Shown here one piece after another: positions 17,828 through 26,795 of a stretch of 64,000 nt of DNA; position 1 is the first letter of the stretch, and the number at the start of each line of letters is the position of its first letter. The position numbers were made by a program, and so were the translations under genes. The notes under the pieces are model-generated. The model saw only the letters and a program-made list of their open reading frames with translations. It was not told where the DNA came from and did not search any database. Source of the stretch: Caballeronia udeis (GTDB lineage: Bacteria; Pseudomonadota; Gammaproteobacteria; Burkholderiales; Burkholderiaceae); assembly GCF_001544555.2 (NCBI RefSeq), contig NZ_FCOK02000005.1:147808-211807 (forward strand). Direction: 5' to 3'.

Positions 17828-17901
17828 TCAGCTTTCCCCTTGCCCTGCTTACCTTGTTGATGGCGGTTGACAAATGCAGTGATACATTCTCCTTGTGCTG
17901 G

Positions 17902-18474
17902 TCACGCCGGCTCTACCACCTTCATCCGCACCAACAGGGGAACGCCACGACCATCAATTGTCAGCCCAAGCTCGTACACGCCAGCGCCAAGGTGCGCGAG
18001 GCGAGACCAGGACGGCATGAAGCCCCTGTCGCGTGCGAGCTTCATGAGCGCCATTTTGTCCATACCCATGACGCAATCACTAACGAAGCGCGAGCCGGCT
18101 TCGGGCATCAACGCTGCGGGGAAGGTTGCTGGCAATCCTAATGACTCAAGCTGTTCAATGGGCGATTCCCTGTTTTCCGAGGCCGAATATTCGTCGCCAA
18201 CCACAAATGCTGCGCGATTCTTACCTTTGATCCAACCAGGTTCCCGCCCCATTCCGCTCCAAGTGGCGCCCGACTCCGGGTCTCGATACGTCGGGCCGCT
18301 GCGCTTGCGTTCCTTCCTTGCCTTTTTGGTTGAGAACACATCTTCGACCGTAAATCCGAACTCGGCGACTCTCGCCTTAATCTCCGCTAAAGCTCCCGCT
18401 GCTTCCACTTCGCGGGCCAATGCAATCTGGCGATCCAGTTCGGCAGCCTTAGCCAATAAGTCTCGATAGTCCAA
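17902..18474 (-). CDS. H-NS-family protein with a ~95-residue C-terminal extension
   Basis: A 190-residue nucleoid-associated protein. Residues 1-45 form the short coiled oligomerisation helix typical of betaproteobacterial H-NS relatives. Residues about 60-90 carry the DNA-binding motif YRDPESGATWSGMGREPGWI, close to the canonical TWTGHGRxPxWI. Usual relatives stop soon after this (about 100 residues). Here a further 95 residues follow, including LPATFPAALMPEAGSRFV, MALMKLARDRG and a beta-rich GLTIDGRGVPLLVRMKV end. I do not recognise the extension. It sits alone between decayed small genes. Confidence 0.8.
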   Translation of the reverse strand: MDYRDLLAKAAELDRQIALAREVEAAGALAEIKARVAEFGFTVEDVFSTKKARKERKRSGPTYRDPESGATWSGMGREPGWIKGKNRAAFVVGDEYSASENRESPIEQLESLGLPATFPAALMPEAGSRFVSDCVMGMDKMALMKLARDRGFMPSWSRLAHLGAGVYELGLTIDGRGVPLLVRMKVVEPA

Positions 18475-18874
18475 GTTTCCCCCTTTATCTAGATCGAGCG
18501 AGCACGCATTTGTTTTCCGAGATTACTGATCAGCTTCGGTACCCTGCATTCATTTACCGGGGTCGCGGTGCACGACAGCTGGGTGCCTTACCCCTACTAT
18601 GATTGCATAGCATGCGTCATGCAACGCGCATCGTCTGCGCGAGTTGATCGGGGTGTGGGAATCCACCCGGCAGTCGTGGGCCGAACACATAATCAAGTTG
18701 CTGCGCCAGGCCAAGTGCGAGGTCAATCGCAGCATCGCCGGCGGCCAGACAAGCTTGAGCCGCACGCGCACAAACTACCATGTGCGAACGACATTCATTC
18801 TTGCGATAACTTCCAAGGCGCGCGCCCCTGGCCTCCAACATGGCAGCGTACAAACCCCTTCTCCCGTCAAGCAC
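18475..18874. other. Gap between H-NS-like gene and chemoreceptor; possible decayed gene
   Basis: No clear gene. The minus strand at 18617-18874 is open for 85 codons with a protein-like stretch (ARAAQACLAAGDAAIDLALG, then QQLDYVFGPRLPGGFPHPD), but I recognise no family and see no ribosome site. It may be a remnant. Confidence 0.4.
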
Positions 18875-20446
18875 TCACACCGCGTGTTCCAGCTTGAATA
18901 TTTCGACCGACGTGCGAAGTGCCTGAGCTTGACCTTCCAGTGAAGCGGCAGCAGCAGCGGCCTGTTCGACCAAGGCGGCATTCTGCTGTGTCACATCGTC
19001 CATTTGCGTGACCGCGCGCGCAACCTGCTCAATACCATTGCTCTGTTCTTCCGAGGCAGCGGTGATCTCGCCCATGATGTCGGTTACGCGCCGCACTGCT
19101 CCGATAATATCGTTCATGGTCTGGCCCGCCTCCTGCGCAAGAGCAGAGCCGCTCTTTACGCGATTGACCGAGGTCAGGATCAATTCTTTGATTTCCCGCG
19201 CGGCGCTTGAGGATCGTTGTGCAAGGCCACGCACTTCAGAGGCGACCACCGCGAAGCCCCGCCCTTGCTCTCCGGCGCGCGCCGCTTCCACCGCAGCGTT
19301 GAGCGCAAGAATATTGGTCTGGAAAGCAATGCCTTCAATAATACCGATGATGTCGGCAATTTTAATTGAACTGTCGTTGATCTCGGCCATGGTTCCGACA
19401 ACGCGGCCCACCACGTCATTGCCTCGATTCGCGATCGCCGATGCGCTGACGGCGAGCGTGCTGGCCTGCCGCGCGTTTTCGGCATTCTGGCGTACCGTGC
19501 CCGTAAGTTCCTGCATGCTTGCCGCAGTCTCTTCGAGCGAAGCCGCTTGCTCCTCGGTGCGGCTAGAGAGGTCGGCGTTACCGCTCGCAATCTGGCGCGT
19601 CGCCGCGCCTATCGATTCGGTCCCGCCTCGCACGGCGCTCACGGTGTCGATGAGGCTTGCGCGCATACGGGACAGGCCGGCAAGCAGCATGCCCATTTCG
19701 TCGCGTGACCTCACATCGACTTTCTCGCGCAAATCACCGCTCGCGATCAGATTGAAATGCCTCAGCGCATCTGCAATGGGCACGCCGATGGCACGCCGCA
19801 GCGACATCCAACTGTAGCCGGCTACTATAACGCCCGTCGCCACCATGACCAGGCATGCAATGCTGAGCATCGAGGAATTGCGTTCTGCGCGCTCGTATCC
19901 TGTCTGCCCGAGTTCTTCCTGATAACTCTTCAACGCGTCATCGCTTTTGGTCATGACCCCATAGACCGGCGTCAGGCGATTAGCTGCGTCAACAATCGCG
20001 TCGTGGTTAGCGCCTTTGATCGCAGCGATATATACGTCGAGTGCTGCCTGCATGTTGAGCCGGGACGTGCTCGTGGTTTCAGCGAGATGGTCCTCCGGGA
20101 CGTCCCGGGGCAGGCTCAAGTATTTCTTCCACGAGTCGTTGGAAGCGATACGGAAACCTTGGGCCCTGCTGACGATCGATGCAGCCGACCCGTCCTCCGG
20201 CGAGAGTGCCGCCCGGTCAAGCGCCATGCGCTCGCGCGCCACGAAAATTTCCATGTTGCCGATCGCGACGGTCCCGGGTAACTGCTTGGAATAGGTCTGG
20301 CGATTCGATTCATTACTGCGGTTCATGCCGACTAGCCCAAGCACGCCGATAACGATCATCAGCAAAGCCATGATGCCTACGGCGACGCCGAGCCGCGCTT
20401 TAATGGTAAACCAGGTGCGTTGCGCCCCGATCGTATTATCGTTCAT
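18875..20446 (-). CDS. Methyl-accepting chemotaxis protein
   Basis: A 523-residue transmembrane chemoreceptor. TM1 spans about residues 18-40 (VAVGIMALLMIVIGVLGLVG). A periplasmic four-helix-bundle sensor covers about 41-190, TM2 about 192-212 (ACLVMVATGVIVAGY), then HAMP. The cytoplasmic hairpin carries the highly conserved GIAFQTNILALNAAVEAARA, with GRGFAVVASEVR after it. There is no C-terminal NWETF-type pentapeptide, so it probably lacks a CheR/CheB tether. It stands alone, with no che genes near, so it must plug into a chemotaxis pathway encoded elsewhere. The ligand is unknown. Confidence 0.93.
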   Translation of the reverse strand: MNDNTIGAQRTWFTIKARLGVAVGIMALLMIVIGVLGLVGMNRSNESNRQTYSKQLPGTVAIGNMEIFVARERMALDRAALSPEDGSAASIVSRAQGFRIASNDSWKKYLSLPRDVPEDHLAETTSTSRLNMQAALDVYIAAIKGANHDAIVDAANRLTPVYGVMTKSDDALKSYQEELGQTGYERAERNSSMLSIACLVMVATGVIVAGYSWMSLRRAIGVPIADALRHFNLIASGDLREKVDVRSRDEMGMLLAGLSRMRASLIDTVSAVRGGTESIGAATRQIASGNADLSSRTEEQAASLEETAASMQELTGTVRQNAENARQASTLAVSASAIANRGNDVVGRVVGTMAEINDSSIKIADIIGIIEGIAFQTNILALNAAVEAARAGEQGRGFAVVASEVRGLAQRSSSAAREIKELILTSVNRVKSGSALAQEAGQTMNDIIGAVRRVTDIMGEITAASEEQSNGIEQVARAVTQMDDVTQQNAALVEQAAAAAASLEGQAQALRTSVEIFKLEHAV

Positions 20447-21198
20447 GTGTCTCCCTCATTGATGATTCGAGTCCATGCCCATCGCCTCGAACCGTATAAC
20501 GGCCAGCTTGCCGATAAACTTAAGCAATTAAATGATTCTGGGGCGCCTATTTCCCTGCGATGTTTCGTGTGATTCACCAATTCGCAAGACCTGCAGTGCC
20601 ACGGAACCCGCACGGCCCCACGCGTATTGGCAGTTCTATTTTTTTGATCGGTTAGCTGCCTTGTCCGCCTGACGCGTATCCACCGCTTCAGTTTTTGGTG
20701 AATTGGCTGCGTGGTCGCCGGTCGTTTTTCGTCGGTTACGGCCTGACGCATCCTCGCGAGTTCGTTTCTTGGTGAGTTGGCGACGTGGTTCGGTATGCGT
20801 ATTAATTCGGTGGAAAATTATTCGCGGATAGCGCGGGGTGCCCCTTGGTCGGAGCGAACGGGTTGGGTTCGGGCCTTGAGCCTCACATTGCCCGAAACCG
20901 GCGTCATATGCGTTCCCCTAGGCGAAGTGGAGCGGTGCGCCCAGTGCTTTGAGCAACTGGAGTCCCTGGTGCAACACCCAGAGGTCATCGTGTGTTTCGC
21001 GGGCAAACGGCACTGCCAAGTCCGGCCCATTCAACGTGGGCGAACGGCGGATCCGGTCTGGAGCACGATTCTGGCTGCGAGGGGCGGTATCCCTACGCAG
21101 GGACCAATCGTAGGCCGCTCCGAAGGTATCGCCGCGGCCTTGCAAGGGCTATTCCGATGGCTAGAGATGGTCCGCTCGCTCCGGTGAAAACCCGAGGG
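20447..21198. other. 750-base stretch without a firm gene
   Basis: Upstream of the chemoreceptor. It holds a degenerate 74-base repeat (listed separately) and a stretch at 20800-21190 with coding-like composition on both strands. The plus strand is open for 136 codons from 20777, and the minus strand for 75 codons at 20918-21145. I recognise neither product, and neither has a convincing ribosome site. Probably a degraded gene region. Confidence 0.4.
20640..20795. repeat. Degenerate tandem repeat, 74-base period
   Basis: GCCTGACGC occurs at 20667 and 20741, and GGTGAATTGGC at 20697 against GGTGAGTTGGC at 20771. Each pair is exactly 74 bases apart. On the minus strand the units read HAANSPKTE..RQA and HVANSPRNE..RQA in two different frames. 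That looks like a repeat-bearing coding tail which has lost its frame. Confidence 0.45.
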
Positions 21199-21900
21199 TC
21201 AATTGTCGGCAGTCTCGTAGTTGACGTACATCGATTGAATGCCAACACGTCCCGGTCCTGTGAATCTGTTCACGATGAAATTCATGCCGGCTCCGAAGAA
21301 ACCGCTCGTGAGCTTGTCAACCACTGTCTCCATCTTGACGCCTGGTGTCTTGTACAACCAGCCACCCGGTTCGATATCGATGGTCTCACCAGCCGCGAGT
21401 TCCTTCTCGAACACGTTCCCGTAGCCGTGTAGCCAGAGCACACCCTCACTCGAATCGCTCCGGAACTTATCGATGAAAAAACCACTTTTGCCGAAAAGCA
21501 TGTTGCTGACGCCGCGCACGCGTTCGAAGGTATATTCAACATTCGCAGTCGCCGCCAGGAACTGATGTTCGCGTACATCCAGTTCCTCGCCTCTTCCGAG
21601 GTGAATTGGAACGATGTGCCCGGCTCCATCCCGGCTGAAAGCGATCGTGCCATTGCCGCTCGCCTCGGTGACGAAGATCTGCATGCCCGCCATCATGCGC
21701 TTCAATGCGCCTTTCATCGGGCGCAAGCCAATCTTCACGTTGGAATTCTTCCAGAGCAAGATGTGGTGCTCGAAGAAGACCGACTGACGCGACACGTCGA
21801 CCGATAGCACCGGCACGAGCTCGCCTCCAATGTGATAGGTGACCCCGCCATAGGTTTCGTCGGCGGCGCTAGTAGGCATGAGTGTCGGTAACTGGTTCAT
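21199..21900 (-). CDS. AIM24 / TIGR00266 family protein
   Basis: A 233-residue all-beta protein of the AIM24 (mitochondrial biogenesis) family, usually annotated only by family in bacteria. Typical pieces: YHIGGELVPVLSVDVSRQSVFFEHHILLW near the start, then GAGHIVPIHLGRGEELDVRE and GSGFF-like turns ahead of LWLHGYGNVFEKELAAGE. An alternative upstream start at 21966 would add 22 residues of unlikely sequence, so MNQLPTLM at 21900 is preferred. No signal peptide. Next upstream is a prohibitin-like gene, but 167 bases separate them. Confidence 0.82.
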   Translation of the reverse strand: MNQLPTLMPTSAADETYGGVTYHIGGELVPVLSVDVSRQSVFFEHHILLWKNSNVKIGLRPMKGALKRMMAGMQIFVTEASGNGTIAFSRDGAGHIVPIHLGRGEELDVREHQFLAATANVEYTFERVRGVSNMLFGKSGFFIDKFRSDSSEGVLWLHGYGNVFEKELAAGETIDIEPGGWLYKTPGVKMETVVDKLTSGFFGAGMNFIVNRFTGPGRVGIQSMYVNYETADN

Positions 21901-22067
21901 TTTGATCCCGTTGTGCACACAGTGGAGTGAAAGCGCAGTGTCCATCCGATAACTGCTCCGAAACAACCGGCGCCGAAAAGCTGGAGGAGGTTCATCGCTT
22001 TATCCCGACATTCGGCTACCGGCCGTACAGGGCGCTCGGGCGCCGGATGCTTTTCCGATAGAAGGAG

Positions 22068-22865
22068 TTACTTGCCGTCGGTCACGCTTATGAAAGGCAA
22101 TGGGGCGTTGCTACCCATGTAGGTTGGCAGCTGTCCGTTCCACTTTTTGATCGCCTCAAGGGCTATATATTTCTGGCCGCCTTGATTTTCGACAGCCGAC
22201 GCTTGGATGGCGATCGCTTTAGCGTTCCCCTCTGCCTCGACCACTCTTTGTTCTGTAGCGATCTTCGCAGTCTCCAACGACTGCTCAGCGGTCAATCGAT
22301 TCTGGCCCGCGACTACCTTAGCTCGCACTGCTTCAGCGAACTGCGGATCGAAATGGAAATTCTGTACGTTGATATCCGATACGATGATCTTATATTTTGC
22401 GAGCTTCGCCTGTAGCGTTAGGACGATCGCCGCCGAGACGGCGCTTCGCTGGGTGACCAACTGCTCGGCCGTGTATTTGGATGTAACTGCTTTGAATGAC
22501 TCATACAGCGCCGGAACGATGAACTTGGCCTCTATGTCTGAATCGTCACCGAAGTTGTTGTACACGTAAGGGGCATGCAAAGGGTCATACTCGTAATTCA
22601 CCGTGATGTCTTCGAACACCTCTTGAAGATCAGCGGTTCCGCCTTCCGCTTTCTGTGCGGTAGCGCTTTGGAAGCGAACATTAAAGTCGACTACACGAGC
22701 AAGTGGATTTAGAAAATGAAGCCCTTCAGGTAACGGCTCATCGCTAACATCACCGAACATCTTAACGACTCCTCGGTGCCCGGCGGGAACAACGTGCAAA
22801 CACATAAATACAACCAGCAGCGACAACGCAACAACCCCAGCCAAGGCAACCAACCTTACTTTCAT
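22068..22865 (-). CDS. SPFH/prohibitin-family membrane protein
   Basis: A 265-residue protein with one N-terminal membrane anchor (VALAGVVALSLLVVFMCLHV, residues about 5-25). The SPFH domain starts with VVPAGHRGVVKMFGDV and ends in a long helix with RLTAEQSLETAKIATEQRVVEAEGNAKAIAIQA, the standard prohibitin/HflK-like coiled coil. These proteins form ring scaffolds in the inner membrane and often protect or regulate FtsH-type proteases. The start at 22865 has AAGGAA seven bases upstream. No NfeD or protease partner is adjacent. Confidence 0.87.
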   Translation of the reverse strand: MKVRLVALAGVVALSLLVVFMCLHVVPAGHRGVVKMFGDVSDEPLPEGLHFLNPLARVVDFNVRFQSATAQKAEGGTADLQEVFEDITVNYEYDPLHAPYVYNNFGDDSDIEAKFIVPALYESFKAVTSKYTAEQLVTQRSAVSAAIVLTLQAKLAKYKIIVSDINVQNFHFDPQFAEAVRAKVVAGQNRLTAEQSLETAKIATEQRVVEAEGNAKAIAIQASAVENQGGQKYIALEAIKKWNGQLPTYMGSNAPLPFISVTDGK

Positions 22866-23040
22866 AGTATTCCTTTTTTTGGTTACAAGCAGTGTTTTCC
22901 CAGGTGCCTGCACGGCAGACTCGCTTTCCGTTCTTATCCAGGACACAGATCGTACCAACCACGCCTATCGCCCGATCCTCACCGATTCCCCAGAGACAAC
23001 CGTTGCTATCGATCACGAACTGAGACTTCGAGATTGGCAC
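22866..23040 (-). other. Possible small ORF overlapping the prohibitin-like start
   Basis: An open frame from an ATG at 23040 gives FVIDSNGCLWGIGEDRA, TICVLDKNGKRVC and ENTACNQKKEYY, a Cys-containing, protein-like stretch. It then runs on inside the next gene to 22762 in the wrong frame. Either a small overlapping gene or the 5' relic of one that has lost its stop. Unrecognised. Confidence 0.3.
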
Positions 23041-23122
23041 CGCATGTTTTATCGCCGACGCAACGACTTTTCAAGCGTAACATCTCGTCGGCCAAGCGGA
23101 CCTCGGAAAGTAGCGCGGTGAA

Positions 23123-23527
23123 TCAGGATCTGGGCGTCCGCGGCACCTTGCGCTTGGCCACGGGTTTCGTCGGTGGCGCCTGCCGCCGCGTGGCCGCGCT
23201 TGCCCGCGCCATTAACAGTTGCTCGCGTGTGCGTGCCAGTTCGTCGGCGTCCCGCGCGTGCGCTACTTGAGCCGACGCGAGATTGCCATCCAGGACACCT
23301 ACCTGCTGGCGCAGATCGCCAAGTTGCACGTGGACCGCCCGGAGCTCGGTGCGATACCGGGCGTCGCTCTGCTCCCGTTTGCGCGCGGCGGCGTCCAGTT
23401 CCTTCTGCAAGCGCGCGGCCGCTTGTCGCTCCCGGTCGATTTCCAGCAGCGCCCGTTTTTCGGCGGCTTTGAGCCGCTCCTGCACCCGCGCGCGCTCTGA
23501 GTTGCGCCCCCGGCCGGATTTCAGCAT
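23123..23527 (-). CDS. Coiled-coil hypothetical protein with a basic tail
   Basis: A 134-residue soluble protein. Residues about 10-110 are a continuous heptad-rich helix (RVQERLKAAEKRALLEIDRE, LQKELDAAARKREQ), ending in a basic tail TKPVAKRKVPRTPRS that could bind DNA or polyphosphate. The long Arg/Glu/Ala coil resembles the stalk of KfrA-like DNA-binding proteins, but there is no N-terminal HTH here, so it is not a full KfrA. It ends just before the prohibitin-like region and starts 12 bases from the end of the cfa-like gene, same strand. Confidence 0.6.
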   Translation of the reverse strand: MLKSGRGRNSERARVQERLKAAEKRALLEIDRERQAAARLQKELDAAARKREQSDARYRTELRAVHVQLGDLRQQVGVLDGNLASAQVAHARDADELARTREQLLMARASAATRRQAPPTKPVAKRKVPRTPRS

Positions 23528-23539
23528 AGCCCGAAAAAA

Positions 23540-24727
23540 TCAGGACCGGACGGACCGATACGCGCCACTCCGTCCGCGCTTGCTCAGCACCAACTGCCAC
23601 AACTGGCCTTGGCCTGATCGGAAAAAGCCGGCGGACGACAAGAGGAAGTATTTCCACATCCGATAAAATCGTTCGTCATACTGAGCCTTTAGTCGCGGCC
23701 ATGCTTCGTCGAATTTGGCAGACCAGGCCATTAACGTCTTGTCGTAGTCCCGGCCAAAATTATGCCAGTCTTCAATAAGAAAGCGCCCTTCCAGAGAAGT
23801 CGCTATTTGTTTGGCCGAGGGTAAATGGCCATTCGGAAAGATATATTTATCGATCCAGGCATCCGTCTTCTTTTCCGTCACGAAGTTACCAATCGTGTGC
23901 AATAAGAACAAGCCATCCGGGCGCAACAGATCCCTCACAATATTGAAGTAAATATCGTAGTTTTTAGGCCCGACATGCTCGAACATTCCGACTGAAACGA
24001 TCTTGTCGAATTGCCCGGTAAGATCTCGATAATCGGTGAGCTCGATCGTCACGGGTAAGCCGGCGCATCGTTCTTGCGCCAGCTTCTGCTGTTCCCTGGA
24101 AACGGTAATGCCCACGACCTCCACGCCGTATTCCGTTGCAGCATATCGGGCCAGGCCGCCCCAACCGCAACCAATATCCAGCAGACGTTCGCCGGGCTTG
24201 AGCTGCAGTTTTCGGCATATCAGCTGAAGCTTGTGCAGTTGGGCTTCTTCGAGCGTCTGAGCTTGTTCCCAATAGCCGCACGAATACATCATGTGCGAGT
24301 CCAGCATGCTTTCAAAGATGTCATTGCCAATGTCATAATGGCGCTCACCCACCTGAAATGCGCGACTCTTGCTTTGCGCATTTAGCAGCTTTTGACGCAT
24401 CATTTCAACAATGAATCTGATCTTTGCGGGGCCGACCACGGTTTGTTCAAGGTCAGTACTCGCTATCCGATGAAAAAACCCATCCAGTTGTTCGCACTCC
24501 CAGTCGCCATCCATATAAGACTCGCCAATTCCCAGCTCCCACGTCGAGAACATCTTCCGGAAGAATGCTTTATCGAGGATCTGAATGTCCCAGGGCGCTG
24601 GGCCATTTACCTGAACCCCTGCATGCTCAAGTAGCTGCGTGATAATTCGGGGTGCGGCGCGTCTAAGCTTGGGAGACGCTGTGTCCGAGAGGACGGCTTC
24701 ATTGCGATTCGTGTTGATCGTCACCAT
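23540..24727 (-). CDS. cfa: Cyclopropane-fatty-acyl-phospholipid synthase
   Basis: A 395-residue SAM-dependent methyltransferase that adds a methylene bridge to unsaturated acyl chains of membrane phospholipids. The SAM motif is LLDIGCGWGGLARYAATEYG near residue 165, followed by GITVSREQQKLAQERC. Other family marks: LGIGESYMDGDWECEQLD near residue 70 and the HYDIGNDIFE block near residue 120. The start at 24727 (MVTINTN) has AGAGGC upstream; the longer reading adds 42 unlikely residues. No partner genes of the usual cfa operon (amine oxidase, DUF1365, DUF2878) are nearby. Confidence 0.9.
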   Translation of the reverse strand: MVTINTNRNEAVLSDTASPKLRRAAPRIITQLLEHAGVQVNGPAPWDIQILDKAFFRKMFSTWELGIGESYMDGDWECEQLDGFFHRIASTDLEQTVVGPAKIRFIVEMMRQKLLNAQSKSRAFQVGERHYDIGNDIFESMLDSHMMYSCGYWEQAQTLEEAQLHKLQLICRKLQLKPGERLLDIGCGWGGLARYAATEYGVEVVGITVSREQQKLAQERCAGLPVTIELTDYRDLTGQFDKIVSVGMFEHVGPKNYDIYFNIVRDLLRPDGLFLLHTIGNFVTEKKTDAWIDKYIFPNGHLPSAKQIATSLEGRFLIEDWHNFGRDYDKTLMAWSAKFDEAWPRLKAQYDERFYRMWKYFLLSSAGFFRSGQGQLWQLVLSKRGRSGAYRSVRS

Positions 24728-25029
24728 TGCCTCTTGAACGAAAGGGTTGTGGCGCACTGTAACGCAAAAGGGGCAAGCGTCAGAATCGCAGAACTTCCAA
24801 CCAGTAAGCACTGCCCTCACGGGTCGGCTTACAACGAGCGCGACCGGGCCCAACTGAAGGCATTTCCGAGAGGTGGTTTCCAGGGCAAGTTGAGTGCACT
24901 GAAGTTCTTGTCGACAGAGTCCTGCGCGTTCGCTTCGAACGCCTCCCCCTCATTCACGAAGCGTTCATGAAGATCGCCACCTGCATCATTGGTTGGCGGC
25001 AACGTCAACCTTCATTGTGTTAGCGCTTC
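24728..25029. other. Gap upstream of cfa
   Basis: About 300 bases between the cfa start and the end of the methyltransferase-like gene. It probably holds the cfa promoter. I see no convincing gene, hairpin or repeat. Confidence 0.5.
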
Positions 25030-25689
25030 TTAGTAAAGCCCCGGAATCAACCGCGATGTACGGGCACGATAAGCATTGTATTCGGCTCCGAACTGCGCAT
25101 GCAGCAGCGCTTCTTCCGAACGGATGCGCGCGACGAGCGGCAGGATAGTGAGTACCGTGAGCAATACGCCAACTCCGGAACGAAAGGCGAGTGCCCACCC
25201 CAGCGAATTGACGAGCAGGCCCAGATAACTGGGATGCCGGATAACGCTATATGTGCCGGTAGTGACCAGCGTATGACCGGGCTGGATGGCAACCAGCCCG
25301 CTGAACCGGTGGCCGAGTACAAAAACTGGCCATATCCGCAGCGCGCCGCCGGCGATGAACAAGGCCACGCCGAACCATCGGAGAGTACCGCCGTCGAGTG
25401 TCCAGAATCCCTTGCGGTCCGTGTAGGCCGGCAGATACGCTGACAACAATCCGATGATCGCGAAGGCTAGGATAACCCAGCGGTTACCGCGATCCTCTCT
25501 CACGCCCGGGCTAACGTTGCCGCTACTGAAGAGTGCCCAGACCGACAACAACACCGTGACCATAGCCACGACGCTTAGTGCAGGGTGTGAGAAGAAAGCG
25601 GCAAAGCCACCCCAGCCAAGGACAGCAAGTCCGAGATAGACAACGGTCCCCGTCACGGTAGCAAAAGCTAGCTTGGGTGTGGGCGTCAC
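25030..25689 (-). CDS. Isoprenylcysteine carboxyl methyltransferase-like membrane protein
   Basis: A 219-residue membrane protein with about five hydrophobic segments. The C-terminal third has the signature of the ICMT/phospholipid methyltransferase group: GHRFSGLVAIQPGHTLVTTG, then YSVIRHPSYLGLLVNSLGW, and near the end EEALLHAQFGAEYNAYRARTSRLIPG. The His-Pro-x-Tyr and Glu-Glu residues bind SAM in this family. Bacterial members methylate varied lipophilic substrates; which one here is unknown. Encoded alone. Confidence 0.87.
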   Translation of the reverse strand: MTPTPKLAFATVTGTVVYLGLAVLGWGGFAAFFSHPALSVVAMVTVLLSVWALFSSGNVSPGVREDRGNRWVILAFAIIGLLSAYLPAYTDRKGFWTLDGGTLRWFGVALFIAGGALRIWPVFVLGHRFSGLVAIQPGHTLVTTGTYSVIRHPSYLGLLVNSLGWALAFRSGVGVLLTVLTILPLVARIRSEEALLHAQFGAEYNAYRARTSRLIPGLY

Positions 25690-25816
25690 GGCTGTCTCGC
25701 TTGGTTGAATGCTCCTTCCAGTTTAGGACGTTAATCGATGACCCGACTGGAATGAATCCATTTGGGCAGATACGGTTCCGCCTAAGCTGGCGGCGTCAGG
25801 CCAGGCCCAAGCTGAC

Positions 25817-26620
25817 TCACCTGCTCGTTGCAACGCAGCCGCCTACCCGTATTTTGTCAGCGGTGCGAGCAGCGTGAATAACGCAAGGGTTATCCAGATT
25901 TCGCCCCTGATAGAGCGTTATATCCGCATCCAGCCTGACACTGAGTGCGCCAGCGGCGACGCCGGTAGCAGCGTCTTCCAGCGCCGGGTCGAGATGATTG
26001 AAATTACGGCCTGCATACAGGCTCGCGCCCATCCGCGTATAGGCGAAGCAACCATTGACGCCATGCGTTCGCCCCCATTCCGTGATCCCATCAAGATCGG
26101 GGTGCAGGGAGTACAGGACCTCTTCGCTCACCACTTCCGCAAGGAGCTTGGGGCTACCTACGGACGCCACCTTGGGCGACGACACGAGCACGTCCGCATC
26201 GCAGCGCAATAATTTTGCCAAGTCGGAAATGGACACATCGGGGAAATCTGCCTGCTGTATGTCGACCGACACAAAAATATTGTTGTCTACTCTGTCGAAC
26301 GCCAGCGCTTGCTGCTTCATGCTCGACGTCAGCAACAATGCACCACCGTACTGCCCTGTCTTCCAGATATGGTCGGCAGCGGCGAGTGACGCATGCAGAC
26401 ACAAGGGGCTCCGTGCATGCGGGTAATAAAAATCCAGCGAGAGCTGGCCGCTTTCCGGACCACCAGCGTCTACAAAAACACACGCGTGAGCATGTTGCTC
26501 GATGGTGAATTGCTGCCGGTCCTCAAGCGACCAGCCTGAGAGTTCGGGACCAAAGACAACCAGAGCATTGTTTCCATTCTGCGCGGTTGCGCCAAAGCAT
26601 CTATATCGTTCAATGTTCAT
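25817..26620 (-). CDS. PhzF-family isomerase-like protein
   Basis: A 267-residue protein of the PhzF/diaminopimelate epimerase-like fold. The N-terminal CFGATAQNGNNALVVFG and the C-terminal LEDAATGVAAGAL (the usual DPATGSA block) mark the family. PhzF proper isomerises DHHA in phenazine synthesis, but no other phz genes are present and most bacterial homologues have unknown substrates. The Glu of the catalytic motif seems to be in FTIEQHAHACVFV near residue 40. Single gene. Confidence 0.78.
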   Translation of the reverse strand: MNIERYRCFGATAQNGNNALVVFGPELSGWSLEDRQQFTIEQHAHACVFVDAGGPESGQLSLDFYYPHARSPLCLHASLAAADHIWKTGQYGGALLLTSSMKQQALAFDRVDNNIFVSVDIQQADFPDVSISDLAKLLRCDADVLVSSPKVASVGSPKLLAEVVSEEVLYSLHPDLDGITEWGRTHGVNGCFAYTRMGASLYAGRNFNHLDPALEDAATGVAAGALSVRLDADITLYQGRNLDNPCVIHAARTADKIRVGGCVATSR

Positions 26621-26795
26621 TGAATTACCTTAAGGCGGTCGATGTCATGAATGGGAAAGTCTAAAGGAAGATAGTTCCTGCCGCTAAGCGCTCGCTCTAG
26701 CGCCTTGCCCGGTAACCGTCGCGCATCTGAATTCAGACGAAATACCGCTCGCCATCGGGTAAGCTTCGCTTGACCGACGCTCCGCAGGAAAATCC

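Noticed and set aside
20777..21187. A 136-codon plus-strand gene upstream of the AIM24 gene
   Set aside because: Coding-like composition, but no family, no ribosome site, and the minus strand is equally open; left as an unresolved gap.
24734..24970. A 78-codon plus-strand reading in the cfa upstream gap
   Set aside because: No ribosome site, no recognisable motif, and it lies where the cfa promoter should be.
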